Part shown: positions 8,710 through 17,134 of the stretch, piece after piece | How positions within the stretch are numbered: position 1 is the stretch's first letter | Layout: each line of letters opens with the position of its first letter | NCBI RefSeq assembly: GCF_007830185.1 | Contig: NZ_VLKZ01000003.1 | Coordinates: forward strand, 62,001-126,000 | Source: Halalkalibacter nanhaiisediminis | GTDB lineage: Bacteria > Bacillota > Bacilli > Bacillales > Bacillaceae_D | Length of the DNA: 64,000 bases | Direction: 5' to 3' | Notes under the pieces: generated by a model | What the model was told of the DNA's origin: nothing | What the model saw: only the letters and a program-made list of their open reading frames with translations | Databases searched by the model: none | Position numbers and translations under genes: made by a program

Positions 8710-9344
8710 GCTTCATCAAAAGACAATCTCATTCGATAAATCGATTTGCAATATGGATGGATGGCCAGTTTTCTTGGCTGTGCAGTGAACAGTGGCGTGT
8801 CTCTCCCTTATATAGTACGAAGTCAAATGTTCCTATCTTAATTGCTTATCACAGCGAGTGGCAATTACACGTCACACTACTACAAGAGTATGACAATGAA
8901 GAACAGCAATCTACTTATACCTTTATTCTCAAAAATCAATCAGAGCAACAAAGGGAGCTACGTTTTATCGTACATCAACAGCTGCTGTGCAAAACTGAGC
9001 CAACTGTTCACTTTGTTACTCCTGCTAATCAAGCTATTCTACACTATCATCACGGAGGGTTGTCGTTGCTGGCAGCTAAATTTCATCGTGAGGAAGAGAC
9101 TCAATTAGCTGTTGGAAAGAGAGAGGACATTTTTGATGAAGAAACAGGTACTTTGGCGCTCTCACCACTTTGTCAAAATGAGCAAGAGTGCATGATTTCA
9201 ACAAAGCTAATCATCGAATCTCAAAAAGAATCCCATGGACAAATTTGGGAAATTTATGGACGGACAGAGGAATCTGTATTAGCCCTTCATAACAAACAAT
9301 TGAAAGCAGATCAGCTAATGCAAAGGACAAACCAAATGCTGTAA
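8710..9344 (+). pseudogene. Remnant: N-terminal beta-sandwich of a GH15 glucoamylase-like protein
   Basis: An open frame right after the previous stop reads INRFAIWMDGQFSWL...RELRFIVHQQLL...IFDEETGTLALSPL and ends at a TAA at 9344. This looks like the N-terminal domain of GH15-type (glucoamylase-like) glycosidases, but both the first 30-40 residues and the whole catalytic alpha/alpha barrel are missing. The only ATG after the upstream stop (8757) has no ribosome binding site. I read it as a deletion remnant. A working short protein cannot be excluded, because the frame has stayed open for about 200 codons. Confidence 0.55.
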
Positions 9345-9355
9345 AGAAAAAAGAC

Positions 9356-9384
9356 TTGATCATGTGTTAAAGATTTGCTATCAT
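9356..9384 (+). promoter_or_regulatory. Sigma-A promoter of rpmG
   Basis: TTGATC (9356-9361), a 17-base spacer and TATCAT (9379-9384), about 40 bases upstream of the rpmG start. No Zur-box palindrome was recognised around it. Confidence 0.7.
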
Positions 9385-9423
9385 ATTCAAGTATGAAGTA
9401 AGCATAGTTTGGAGGGATAGCGA

Positions 9424-9573
9424 ATGCGTGTACAAGTAACTCTTGCTTGCACTGAGACAGGCGATCGTAACTATATCACAACAAAAAATAAGCGCACAAA
9501 TCCTGAGCGTATTGAATTTAAGAAATACAGCCCAAGATTGAAGCGTCATACGCTTCACCGCGAAACAAAGTAA
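9424..9573 (+). CDS. rpmG: 50S ribosomal protein L33, zinc-free form
   Basis: A 49-residue protein, [18 protein letters not shown]... to RHTLHRETK, typical of bacterial L33 of the large ribosomal subunit. GGAGGGA at 9411-9417 sets the ATG. The zinc-binding form has two Cys pairs; here CTEC is CTET and the usual YCP is YSP, leaving one Cys, so this is the C-minus paralogue that does not need zinc. In B. subtilis rpmG also sits just before yqgN. Confidence 0.95.
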   Translation: MRVQVTLACTETGDRNYITTKNKRTNPERIEFKKYSPRLKRHTLHRETK

Positions 9574-9608
9574 GCAGCTGGATTTTTCCGCTGCTTCTTT
9601 TTTCTTTT
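9572..9608 (+). terminator. Terminator after rpmG
   Basis: AGCAGC/GCTGCT stem followed by TCTTTTTTCTTTTTT. Confidence 0.8.
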
Positions 9609-9647
9609 TTTACTGGTATTTTTCAGGCTGAAGAGGGAGTGAGCGTT

Positions 9648-10208
9648 GTGAACTCAAAACGTTATATCCGAAATCAAGTAAAAGAAGCGTTGGACTCGCT
9701 GACAGATGAACAATACAGACAAGCTTCACAGCAAATTGCCGACCATCTAATAGCGTCCTCTGATTGGAAAGCATCGAATGTTGTTGCTTTAACGATTTCA
9801 AGAGGGCGAGAAGTGAATACGAATCAAATTATACAACTAGCTTGGGAGCAGGGGAAACGTGTTGCTGTTCCACGTGCTGATTTTATAGAGAAAACAATGA
9901 CCTTTTATGAAATAAAGAATTTTGCTGAATTAGAAGAAGGAGATTACGGGCTAAGGGAGCCAGTACCAAATATTTGCCCTATTGTACCGTTTGATGAGCT
10001 AGACTTAATCATTGTTCCGGGGCTTGCTTTTGATAAAGATGGTGGACGCCTCGGATTTGGTGGCGGATTCTATGATCGATTTTTACCTAAAGTAAAGGTG
10101 AAAACCATTGCGCTAGCATTTTCTTGCCAGTTGGTTCCTTTAGTCCCTACTGAGGAGCATGATCAAAAAGTGGATGATATTATATGTCCAACAGGGTTTG
10201 TTCGATGA
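9648..10208 (+). CDS. yqgN: 5-formyltetrahydrofolate cyclo-ligase
   Basis: Converts 5-formyl-THF to 5,10-methenyl-THF with ATP, returning a storage folate to one-carbon metabolism. About 186 residues from GTG 9648, eight bases after GAGGGAG; GTG 9639 would overlap that site. Signatures: an N-terminal RNQVKEAL segment, and the family motif DLIIVPGLAFDKDGGRLGFGGGFYDRFL near residues 120-150. The stop overlaps the next ATG as ATGA, so the two genes are coupled. Confidence 0.92.
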   Translation: MNSKRYIRNQVKEALDSLTDEQYRQASQQIADHLIASSDWKASNVVALTISRGREVNTNQIIQLAWEQGKRVAVPRADFIEKTMTFYEIKNFAELEEGDYGLREPVPNICPIVPFDELDLIIVPGLAFDKDGGRLGFGGGFYDRFLPKVKVKTIALAFSCQLVPLVPTEEHDQKVDDIICPTGFVR

Positions 10209-10999
10209 TCATTTTCCTTTTAGTTGGCGTTCTAATATTCTCGGTCTATGCATTCGTTACAAAAAAGCTCACCTTATCTGGTGCGATAGCGGCCGCCGTT
10301 GTTGGCAGTTCCATTACGATTGGCTTTCAGCTATTTGGACTGCTACTACTCGCACTTTTCTTTTTTAGTTCTAATATCTTTAGTGCATTAAAAAGAAAGC
10401 AAATAAAAGAAATAGAAGAGATCACCGAGAAAGGCGACCGTCGGGATGCGATGCAAGTGATGGCTAATGGTGGAGTGGCTGCAATTCTCTCTGTCTTCTA
10501 TTTGCTGTTTCCGTCTCCGTTAATTATATGTGGTTTTGTGGCGAGTTTAGCAGCTGCAAATGCCGATACATGGGCATCTGAGATCGGTGCTTTTAGTAAA
10601 AATCAACCCTTTCATTTGCTGAAATGGAGGCAAGTTCCACCAGGTACATCAGGAGCGATAACAGCACTAGGATCAGCAGCTGCTTTTGCAGGAAGTTTTA
10701 TTATTGTCGTCTTCGCGATTTTCTTTTGGTGGGGAAGTCATTATAATAGTCACTTGCTTTTAATGGCGCTCATTGTCGCTGGCTTTATCGGCAATCTTTT
10801 TGATACATTGCTTGGTGCTCTTTGCCAAGTCGTCTATCGCTGTCCTGTTTGTGGTTTAGAAACAGAGCGGAAAATTCATTGTGACGAGCTAACTGAGCGG
10901 ACGTATGGCGTGAAATGGATCAATAATGATATGGTTAATATAGGCTGTACAATAGTTGGAGCTATAGGTGGAATCGGAGCCGGTTGGCTGTTGTTATAA
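10205..10999 (+). CDS. DUF92 family integral membrane protein
   Basis: 264 residues from ATG 10205 (overlapping the yqgN stop as ATGA); an upstream in-frame ATG at 10184 is less likely. Six or so hydrophobic segments and the family block FVASLAAANADTWASEIG (about residue 112-130) and PPGTSGAIT mark DUF92. Relatives in photosynthetic organisms (VTE6) are phytyl-phosphate kinases; the bacterial role is unknown, perhaps an isoprenoid or lipid alcohol kinase. A ThiF/MoeB gene follows at 11 bases. Confidence 0.85.
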   Translation: MIIFLLVGVLIFSVYAFVTKKLTLSGAIAAAVVGSSITIGFQLFGLLLLALFFFSSNIFSALKRKQIKEIEEITEKGDRRDAMQVMANGGVAAILSVFYLLFPSPLIICGFVASLAAANADTWASEIGAFSKNQPFHLLKWRQVPPGTSGAITALGSAAAFAGSFIIVVFAIFFWWGSHYNSHLLLMALIVAGFIGNLFDTLLGALCQVVYRCPVCGLETERKIHCDELTERTYGVKWINNDMVNIGCTIVGAIGGIGAGWLLL

Positions 11000-11010
11000 G
11001 GAGGATGATC

Positions 11011-12030
11011 ATGGACGTACGTGCTACAGAACGCTATTCCAGACAAATGAGGTTCAAGCCTATTGGGGAGGCTGGTCAGCAAAATCTCGGTGAAAAAGTC
11101 GTCCTGATTGTGGGAGTTGGAGCACTCGGTACAGTGCTTGCTAATCATCTCGTACGAGCAGGTGTTGGTCATATTAGAATCGTTGATCGTGATTATGTTG
11201 AGATGAGCAATTTACAAAGACAAATGCTTTTTGATGAAAATGATGTTAAAGAGAGTTTACCGAAAGCGGTAGCAGCTGAGCGGAAGCTAAAAGCGATTAA
11301 TTCGGATGTCATTGTTGAGGGCATTGTAGCAGATGTCACTGTCGATACGCTTCCAGAATTAATGACGGACGTTGATCTTGTGTTCGATGGAACAGATAAC
11401 TTCCAGACGCGTTTTCTGCTAAATGATATGTGTTATAAAAAGGGAATTCCATTTGCTTATGGAGGGGCTGTGAGCGCTCGTGGGATGACGGCGCTCTTTA
11501 TTCCGGGAAAGACACCTTGCTTGCGCTGTTTTATTCATCACGGCGAGGGTAGTGGTCAGACATGTGACACAGTTGGAGTCATTAGTCCGGTTGTTGACAT
11601 TGTTGCTTCTTACCAAGTCGTTGAGGGATTGAAATATTTAGTCGGGTCTGAGCAAGCATTAAGAGGAACTCTACGTAGCTTTGATGTATGGGGCAACCAT
11701 CAGTTTGATTTAAAGATGAAAAGCCCTAAAGCGAATTGTCCAACATGTCAACAAAAAGAGTATCCTGCCCTGCAAGAGGAAGGAAATCAGCTAACGACAT
11801 TATGTGGTCGTGAAACGGTGCAAATTCAGCGGCGTGAACGAATCGATTTAAGTGTATGGGCGAATCGACTGGAAAGAGTTGCTGATGTAACAAAAACGCC
11901 ATTTTTGTTACGCGTCCAATTGAAGGAAGGCGAGCGTCTTGTTTTGTTCCCAGACGGGCGAATTCTCATCCAAGGGACAGAAGATATGACAAGAGCTAGA
12001 TCGATTTACAGTAAATATATTGGCGATTAA
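11011..12030 (+). CDS. thiF: ThiF/MoeB-type adenylyltransferase
   Basis: E1-like enzyme that adenylates the C-terminal Gly-Gly of a sulfur-carrier protein (ThiS or MoaD). From ATG 11011, six bases after AGGAGG, 339 residues. Visible: nucleotide loop VGVGALGTVLANHL (about 32-45), DRDYVEMSNLQRQ, DGTDNFQTRFLLND, and two Cys pairs for structural zinc (CLRC and CPTC). The C-terminal third is not rhodanese-like. No molybdopterin genes are in the window, whereas the thi operon at 22 kb encodes ThiS and lacks thiF, so ThiF is the better guess; MoeB remains possible. Confidence 0.85.
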   Translation: MDVRATERYSRQMRFKPIGEAGQQNLGEKVVLIVGVGALGTVLANHLVRAGVGHIRIVDRDYVEMSNLQRQMLFDENDVKESLPKAVAAERKLKAINSDVIVEGIVADVTVDTLPELMTDVDLVFDGTDNFQTRFLLNDMCYKKGIPFAYGGAVSARGMTALFIPGKTPCLRCFIHHGEGSGQTCDTVGVISPVVDIVASYQVVEGLKYLVGSEQALRGTLRSFDVWGNHQFDLKMKSPKANCPTCQQKEYPALQEEGNQLTTLCGRETVQIQRRERIDLSVWANRLERVADVTKTPFLLRVQLKEGERLVLFPDGRILIQGTEDMTRARSIYSKYIGD

Positions 12031-12042
12031 TGCTAATTCCTA

Positions 12043-12082
12043 AGAGGGTTGCTCAAGTTTCGATTGAGTGACCCTTTTCTTA
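12043..12082 (+). terminator. Terminator after thiF
   Basis: Stem AGGGTTGCTCAA / TTGAGTGACCCT followed by TTTTCTTATT. Confidence 0.8.
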
Positions 12083-12133
12083 TTGGATAAAATCAGTCAT
12101 TGCCACACAAAGTAAGAGAAAGGAGGGATAGCT

Positions 12134-12334
12134 GTGATCACACGTCTCGTATCAATTGTATCCTTTGTCGTGTCTTTTTATTTCGCATACAAGTACCGTT
12201 ATCGCTTAGCTAATGCTTTTTTAGGCAAGCGTTGGCTTCGTAAGCTCGCTGTCAGTCTGGCGATGCAAATACCGTTTATACGTGATAAAGTACTTGGCTC
12301 AGTCTTACAGAATAATCGACCACAACATATATAA
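12134..12334 (+). CDS. Small membrane protein, position of yqgO
   Basis: A 66-residue protein from GTG 12134 with AGGAGGG at 12121-12127. It has one N-terminal hydrophobic segment (ITRLVSIVSFVVSFYFAY) followed by a basic, helical tail. It sits between yqgN and yqgP, where B. subtilis has the small gene yqgO, but I cannot verify homology. Function unknown. Confidence 0.65.
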   Translation: MITRLVSIVSFVVSFYFAYKYRYRLANAFLGKRWLRKLAVSLAMQIPFIRDKVLGSVLQNNRPQHI

Positions 12335-12344
12335 CGAGCTTATA

Positions 12345-12436
12345 AAAAGGTCTGTCAGGTCAAAAGAAAGCAACTGCTTGTCATCCAATGTGGATTAACT
12401 GTAGCTTGCTTTCTAAAAGAAGACAGGCCCTTTTCT
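12345..12436 (+). terminator. Large branched hairpin / terminator
   Basis: Outer stem AAAAGG-CTGTC / GACAG-CCCTTTT encloses an inner stem AGAAAGCAA / TTGCTTTCT. The right side ends in CCCTTTTCT, so it can act as a terminator after the small membrane gene. The two-tier structure is more elaborate than the window's other terminators. Confidence 0.6.
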
Positions 12437-12559
12437 ATGTGAAGCGCATATTGCATGATGTAAAAAAGAATCTCATGAGAAAAGCGTCTTTCTTGTTCTA
12501 GTTTCCACAATCCTTGCTATAATGAGACAAATACTAGTTGAAGGGAGGGGACACTATAC

Positions 12560-14086
12560 ATGGATTCTTTACAGCATGATTATTACTTCTATAGAATCAT
12601 TTATCACTACGTGGAAAATAAAGGATATCGAATACTTGATCAAAAAAGAAATGAAGTTTGGTTAGAAGATGATGAAGCGAAGCCTAGGCGAATTTTGCGC
12701 GTTGTGCGAGTAGACATTGATTGGGCAAATTGGTTAAGACGTGATGTGGAGAGTGCTGTTAAACAGTTTGAACTTGTGAGGCGACAGCTGCGCCTAAGTC
12801 AAATTGTTGGTGAAAATATATATGTTAGCTTGTACCCACCTGTTGATTCATGGGAAGAAATACAGAAGCCGTATGATGACGCGAAAAATAAAAAGACTAC
12901 TGTCTATCCATCACTTGTGGTTAGACATGGACAAATAGAAGAAAGGCACTCTCGACCATTATTATTACCAGTTGTACAAGATAAGGAGTCTGTTGAAGAG
13001 CTAGAATTAGCCATTGCTCAACTAAAACAAGCTATTTTGAAAATCACCAAACAAAAAGAAAAACAAGAACGTTCCTTATTCTTATATGGGAAACCGATTT
13101 TAACCTATGTGTTTTTGTTAATGATTGCAGCGATGTTTCTTGTGCTTGAAAATAACGGAGGAAGTACTTCCATCTTGACCCTTATAGAATACGGAGCAAA
13201 ATATAATCCACTCATTATTGAAGGGGAGTGGTGGCGCTTTGTTTCCGCGATGTTTTTACATATTGGCTTTCTCCATTTGATAATGAATTCTCTGGCGTTA
13301 TTTTATCTAGGCAGTGCTGTTGAACGAATGTATGGCACAGGTCGATTCTTGTTCATTTATTTTATCGCTGGTATCTTCGGCTCTGTTGCAAGCTTTGCTT
13401 TTAATGAACAAGTAGCTGCTGGTGCATCTGGGGCTATTTTTGGATGCTTTGGAGCCTTGCTCTATTTTGGTACCATTCATAAAAAGCTATTCTTTAGAAC
13501 GATGGGGAAAAGTGTACTGATGATTTTGGCACTTAATCTGCTTTTTGGGTTGGTCGTACCAATGGTTGATAACGGGGCTCACATTGGTGGTTTAGTTGGT
13601 GGTTTCTTTGCTGCTGCTGTTGTGCAGTTACCGAGCCAAAAAAAATCTTACAAGCAGTTTACAACTTTTTTAGTGACGATCTTAACGATTGCTATTCTCG
13701 TATGGTACGGAATCAACAATGATCAGAAAACCCCTTCAGCGCTTCTTTCCTTGCAAATTGGGCAGGAGTATTTACAGCAGGAGGAAGTAGAGAAGGCTTA
13801 TCCATTTTTGCAACGAGCTGTAGAGGACGGGGCGGACATGCCTGAAGCAACTTTCTTACTTGCATATGCTGAAGCGACGTTTGCGAACTATGAGACGGCA
13901 AAGGAACTGCTACTAGAAACGATTGACAGACGAGAGGATTTTCATGAAGCCCATTATAATTTAGCGCTTGTCTACCTTGAATTAGACCAACCTGAGGAAG
14001 CTCTTGCTTCGGTTGAACGTGCCATTATGCTTCAACAAGATGAAGAATTGTATCTTGATTTAAAAGAGAGAATAAGCGCTAATTAA
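12560..14086 (+). CDS. gluP: Rhomboid intramembrane serine protease with TPR tail (YqgP/GluP)
   Basis: 508 residues, near the 507 of B. subtilis YqgP, which cleaves membrane proteins and takes part in Mg/Mn transporter quality control. Domains: cytosolic N-terminal domain (1-170), rhomboid core (about 175-370), two to three TPR repeats (about 395-505). Catalytic residues are in place: GASGAIFG with Ser290, His341 in NGAHIGG, and the HLIMN oxyanion motif (His239/Asn243). GGAGGGG precedes the ATG. Its stop overlaps the convergent downstream gene by four bases. Confidence 0.95.
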   Translation: MDSLQHDYYFYRIIYHYVENKGYRILDQKRNEVWLEDDEAKPRRILRVVRVDIDWANWLRRDVESAVKQFELVRRQLRLSQIVGENIYVSLYPPVDSWEEIQKPYDDAKNKKTTVYPSLVVRHGQIEERHSRPLLLPVVQDKESVEELELAIAQLKQAILKITKQKEKQERSLFLYGKPILTYVFLLMIAAMFLVLENNGGSTSILTLIEYGAKYNPLIIEGEWWRFVSAMFLHIGFLHLIMNSLALFYLGSAVERMYGTGRFLFIYFIAGIFGSVASFAFNEQVAAGASGAIFGCFGALLYFGTIHKKLFFRTMGKSVLMILALNLLFGLVVPMVDNGAHIGGLVGGFFAAAVVQLPSQKKSYKQFTTFLVTILTIAILVWYGINNDQKTPSALLSLQIGQEYLQQEEVEKAYPFLQRAVEDGADMPEATFLLAYAEATFANYETAKELLLETIDRREDFHEAHYNLALVYLELDQPEEALASVERAIMLQQDEELYLDLKERISAN

Positions 14087-14964
14087 GGGTTAAGTGTCTG
14101 CATGAGTTGAACTGGTTGCCCATCAGCTGTTCGAAAAAGAATAAAAAAATGATCAGCTGATTTAGGCACGAGGATCAAGGGAACCGTACTACCAATAGGA
14201 GTAATTATTGTACCATCTAGCTTTTGAATACCTAAGACATAGTTTTTGTATATCCCTTCCCAAAGGCCGCCGAGAAATCTGGCGGTCTGTTCTTCATTTA
14301 GATGTGGAAGTGGCTGTTTTTGATAAAGTGTTAAGTCAGTAAGTGGGACAAGGCTATAGTGTTCCTTTGAGAGATGATAATACGCTAATAGATCCTCCCA
14401 GTCATATTGTTGCTGTTGATTAAGGATCAAATCTAAAATGCGTTTACTTTCTTTTTCTTCTTCTGTTTTGGGTTTGTGAAAAGCGTGCAATGGTTTGAGA
14501 GGAGAATCAATGACATATAACGCATCAGAGCTTAGAGCTTGTGCACTTTTTATCTCATCATTTTCGTAATGAATTTCAGCATGATGAAATGAAACCACTT
14601 TATAATGACCACTATCATCTGATTTGACATCTTTCTCGAGCCAAATCGTGTCGGTATTTTCACGCCAAACAGATTGAATATCTTTTAAATAACCATCCTT
14701 ATATAATAGCGAGATATCTTGTCTAAGGTAGGCTGGTTGGTTTAAAACAGATGTAACAGTCCAGTCTAAAATATATTGATCCTCCTCATTTTCTATTTTT
14801 TGAAATTCGATTTGAGAAGTTGCTTCTAAAAATGAGGCAGTTGGGTCAATAGGAAAGAAGATTAAAGCGTCACGTAAAGGTTCTGGTTTGATCTGTATCA
14901 CAAGAAAAAGCCCAACACAAAAGGATGTGATAAGCATCGCGAATGCAAGTTTCCATGTTTTCAT
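14083..14964 (-). CDS. Membrane-anchored protein of unknown function
   Basis: 293 residues from ATG 14964, preceded by GGAGGG (an upstream in-frame start at 14985 is less likely). An N-terminal hydrophobic helix (about 5-24) anchors or exports it; the rest is a soluble, mixed alpha/beta domain rich in Trp, Glu and Lys with no motif I recognise. It converges on gluP with a four-base overlap and diverges from the spore germination gene, so it may share a sporulation context. Confidence 0.7.
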   Translation of the reverse strand: MKTWKLAFAMLITSFCVGLFLVIQIKPEPLRDALIFFPIDPTASFLEATSQIEFQKIENEEDQYILDWTVTSVLNQPAYLRQDISLLYKDGYLKDIQSVWRENTDTIWLEKDVKSDDSGHYKVVSFHHAEIHYENDEIKSAQALSSDALYVIDSPLKPLHAFHKPKTEEEKESKRILDLILNQQQQYDWEDLLAYYHLSKEHYSLVPLTDLTLYQKQPLPHLNEEQTARFLGGLWEGIYKNYVLGIQKLDGTIITPIGSTVPLILVPKSADHFFILFRTADGQPVQLMQTLNP

Positions 14965-14997
14965 GACAATCCCTCCGGTGGACAAACATTTGCCTCA

Positions 14998-15026
14998 TGT
15001 ATATGCATTATTTCGCTATCATATGA
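14998..15026 (+). promoter_or_regulatory. Possible forespore (sigma-G/F type) promoter
   Basis: TGTATA (14998-15003), 16 bases, CATATGA (15020-15026). Close to the sigma-G consensus TGMATA/CATANTA and suitably placed 62 bases before a germination gene. Confidence 0.4.
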
Positions 15027-15087
15027 TTGTCTTTATGCATGGAATCAGTAGCTGCTGCAAATAATGAGGGAGAATGGAGGCGAAGGC

Positions 15088-16551
15088 ATGAGTAAAGAAG
15101 CGGTAATCCATCCAGTTTCCAAGGATTATACTGAAAATATAGAGTTCTTAAAGAAAGAGTTAGCCGTTGATGCGAGCTTTGATCTTATTTATTTGGAGCT
15201 TGAACACGGTGAAAGAGATATGGCATTGTTTATGGTGGATGGCTTTGCGAAGGATGTAGCCCTGACTCAAATTCAACGTGAGTTAAGTAGACTGACTGCA
15301 TCTGAGCTAGAAGAACGTCCGTTAGATAAGTTAATGAAGAATCAAATTCCCTATGTCGAACTTTCGACGAGTACTGATTTAGATGAGGTCATTGATCAAG
15401 TGCTCTCTGGTCCTGCTGCACTAGTGGTCGAGGGATTAGAGCAAATCATTCTTCTTGATACACGTGAATACCCCGTTCGCGGACCAGAGGAGCCAGATAC
15501 GGAGCAAGTCATACGCGGCTCTAAGGATGGTTTTGTTGAGACTTTAGTAATGAATACAGCCTTAATTAGGCGACGTGTTCGCGATCGAACGATGAGAGTC
15601 GAATATGTTAGTGTGGGGAGACGTTCGAAATCTGATCTAGCTCTTTCGTATATTGCTGATATTGCTGATCAAGAATATGTTAAAAAGATTAAAAAAGCGC
15701 TTGAGAAGATTGACACAGATGGATTGCCGATGGCTGATAAGACGGTTGAAGAGTACGTCTTTGGCCATCACTATAATCCTTATCCAATGGTGCGTTATAC
15801 GGAACGACCTGATGTTGCTGCAACTCATTTATTTGAAGGCCATATTTTGATACTCGTTGATGGATCACCGAGTGTGATGATTGCGCCGACCACGTTTTGG
15901 CATCACCTACAGCACGCTGAAGAATACAGGCAAAAACCAGTCGTCGGAGCTAGCCTTCGTCTTGTACGGTTTGTTGCTGTTTGGGTTTCTCTTTTTTTAT
16001 TGCCACTTTGGTATTTTCTCGCATCAAATGAACAGTTTGTTCCTGAGGTGCTTTCATTCATTGGGGCTGAGAAAGAAGGGAGTATACCGCTTTTTGTCCA
16101 GTTCCTAGCTGCTGAGATTGGAATTGAAATGCTGAGAATGGCAGCGATTCATACACCAAATGCCCTTGCAACTGCTCTTGGTCTTGTATCCGCCTTATTA
16201 ATTGGTGAAGTGGCAATCAATGTTGGTCTCTTTTCACCAGAGGTCGTTCTCTACTTAGCTGTTGCTGTTGTTGGGACGTTTGCAACGCCTAGCTATGAAA
16301 TGAGTTTAGCTAATCGTTTGATTCGAGTTGCCCTTCTCATTTTGGTTGCGATCTTTGGCTTAGGTGGACTGGTCATCGGCACGACTGTATGGTTTTTAAT
16401 GCTTGTTCATCTTCACGTTTTGAATACGCCATATATGTGGCCGTTTTTGCCATTTAATAGTCGCGCATTTAGAGATGTGATTCTACGTGCACCCATGCCA
16501 CTGAAAAATCGTCGACCAGCCTTGATCCATCCAAATGATCCAGATCGTTAA
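15088..16551 (+). CDS. GerA-family spore germination protein (SpoVAF-like)
   Basis: 487 residues from ATG 15088 (GGAGG at 15076-15080), close to SpoVAF's 493. N-terminal soluble GerA domain: DASFDLIYLELEHGERDMALFMVDGF, then VRGPEEPDTEQVIRGSKDGF, the classic GerA PDTEQVIRGxxDGF signature. Then about four or five membrane helices in the C-terminal half, and a basic proline-rich tail. GerA-type A subunits act in the inner spore membrane in germinant response; SpoVAF itself is encoded in the spoVA operon, but here the gene stands alone with no B or C subunit beside it. Confidence 0.9.
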   Translation: MSKEAVIHPVSKDYTENIEFLKKELAVDASFDLIYLELEHGERDMALFMVDGFAKDVALTQIQRELSRLTASELEERPLDKLMKNQIPYVELSTSTDLDEVIDQVLSGPAALVVEGLEQIILLDTREYPVRGPEEPDTEQVIRGSKDGFVETLVMNTALIRRRVRDRTMRVEYVSVGRRSKSDLALSYIADIADQEYVKKIKKALEKIDTDGLPMADKTVEEYVFGHHYNPYPMVRYTERPDVAATHLFEGHILILVDGSPSVMIAPTTFWHHLQHAEEYRQKPVVGASLRLVRFVAVWVSLFLLPLWYFLASNEQFVPEVLSFIGAEKEGSIPLFVQFLAAEIGIEMLRMAAIHTPNALATALGLVSALLIGEVAINVGLFSPEVVLYLAVAVVGTFATPSYEMSLANRLIRVALLILVAIFGLGGLVIGTTVWFLMLVHLHVLNTPYMWPFLPFNSRAFRDVILRAPMPLKNRRPALIHPNDPDR

Positions 16552-16555
16552 AAAA

Positions 16556-16606
16556 ACGTGTCAAAAGGAAGAGTTATTTTCCCGTTTGACACGTTTTCTT
16601 ATTTTT
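16556..16606. terminator. Bidirectional terminator
   Basis: ACGTGTCAAA / TTTGACACGT stem with T-rich sequence to the right and A-rich to the left. It serves the germination gene and overlaps the 3' end of the convergent yueI-like gene. Confidence 0.8.
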
Positions 16607-17000
16607 CGTTTTCTTCCATGTCTAGCTGATATAGTTCATCCTCTATAAAAATATTGGTGGCGTCAATCGCCTGTGATTGATTTGCAACGATCAATCCAAA
16701 GGGTGTTGGTTTCGTTGGAGTGACGATGGTAAAACGAATACCCTGTTTATTTGCCTCCTGAATATAGTTAGAGTAATTCTGATAACTAAGGTCACCATTT
16801 ATATATAGGTGGGCGTTTTCTTTCGTTTTCATAAGGGAGAGTACTTCGGGATACATTCCTTTTTGAATAACTTGTTTTTTGGTAAGGGCAAGGTGAATTC
16901 TTTCTAATATCGTTGATAAAAAAAGACTTCTCTCCTCTGGTTTGATCTCTGGGGCACCGTAAAGGGCCGCATCAATAATCTCTTTCATTTTTTGTGCCAT
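16599..17000 (-). CDS. yueI: YueI family protein (DUF1694)
   Basis: 133 residues. The ALYGAPEIKPEERSLFLSTILERI block and TPTKPTPFGLIVA mark the YueI/DUF1694 family, cytoplasmic proteins of unknown function in Firmicutes. It lacks membrane segments. Single gene, convergent with the germination gene and divergent from the next membrane protein gene. Confidence 0.88.
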   Translation of the reverse strand: MAQKMKEIIDAALYGAPEIKPEERSLFLSTILERIHLALTKKQVIQKGMYPEVLSLMKTKENAHLYINGDLSYQNYSNYIQEANKQGIRFTIVTPTKPTPFGLIVANQSQAIDATNIFIEDELYQLDMEENEK

Positions 17001-17134
17001 TATATATCCTCATTTCTTTCTAGGGTCTTGTTTCATTATTTTCATTTCTTGTCCTTCTTATTTATTTAGATCATACATATCATAGCATATGGAATCACAT
17101 ACACCTTCATAGAAGAGAGGAAGGGGTTTTTTTC

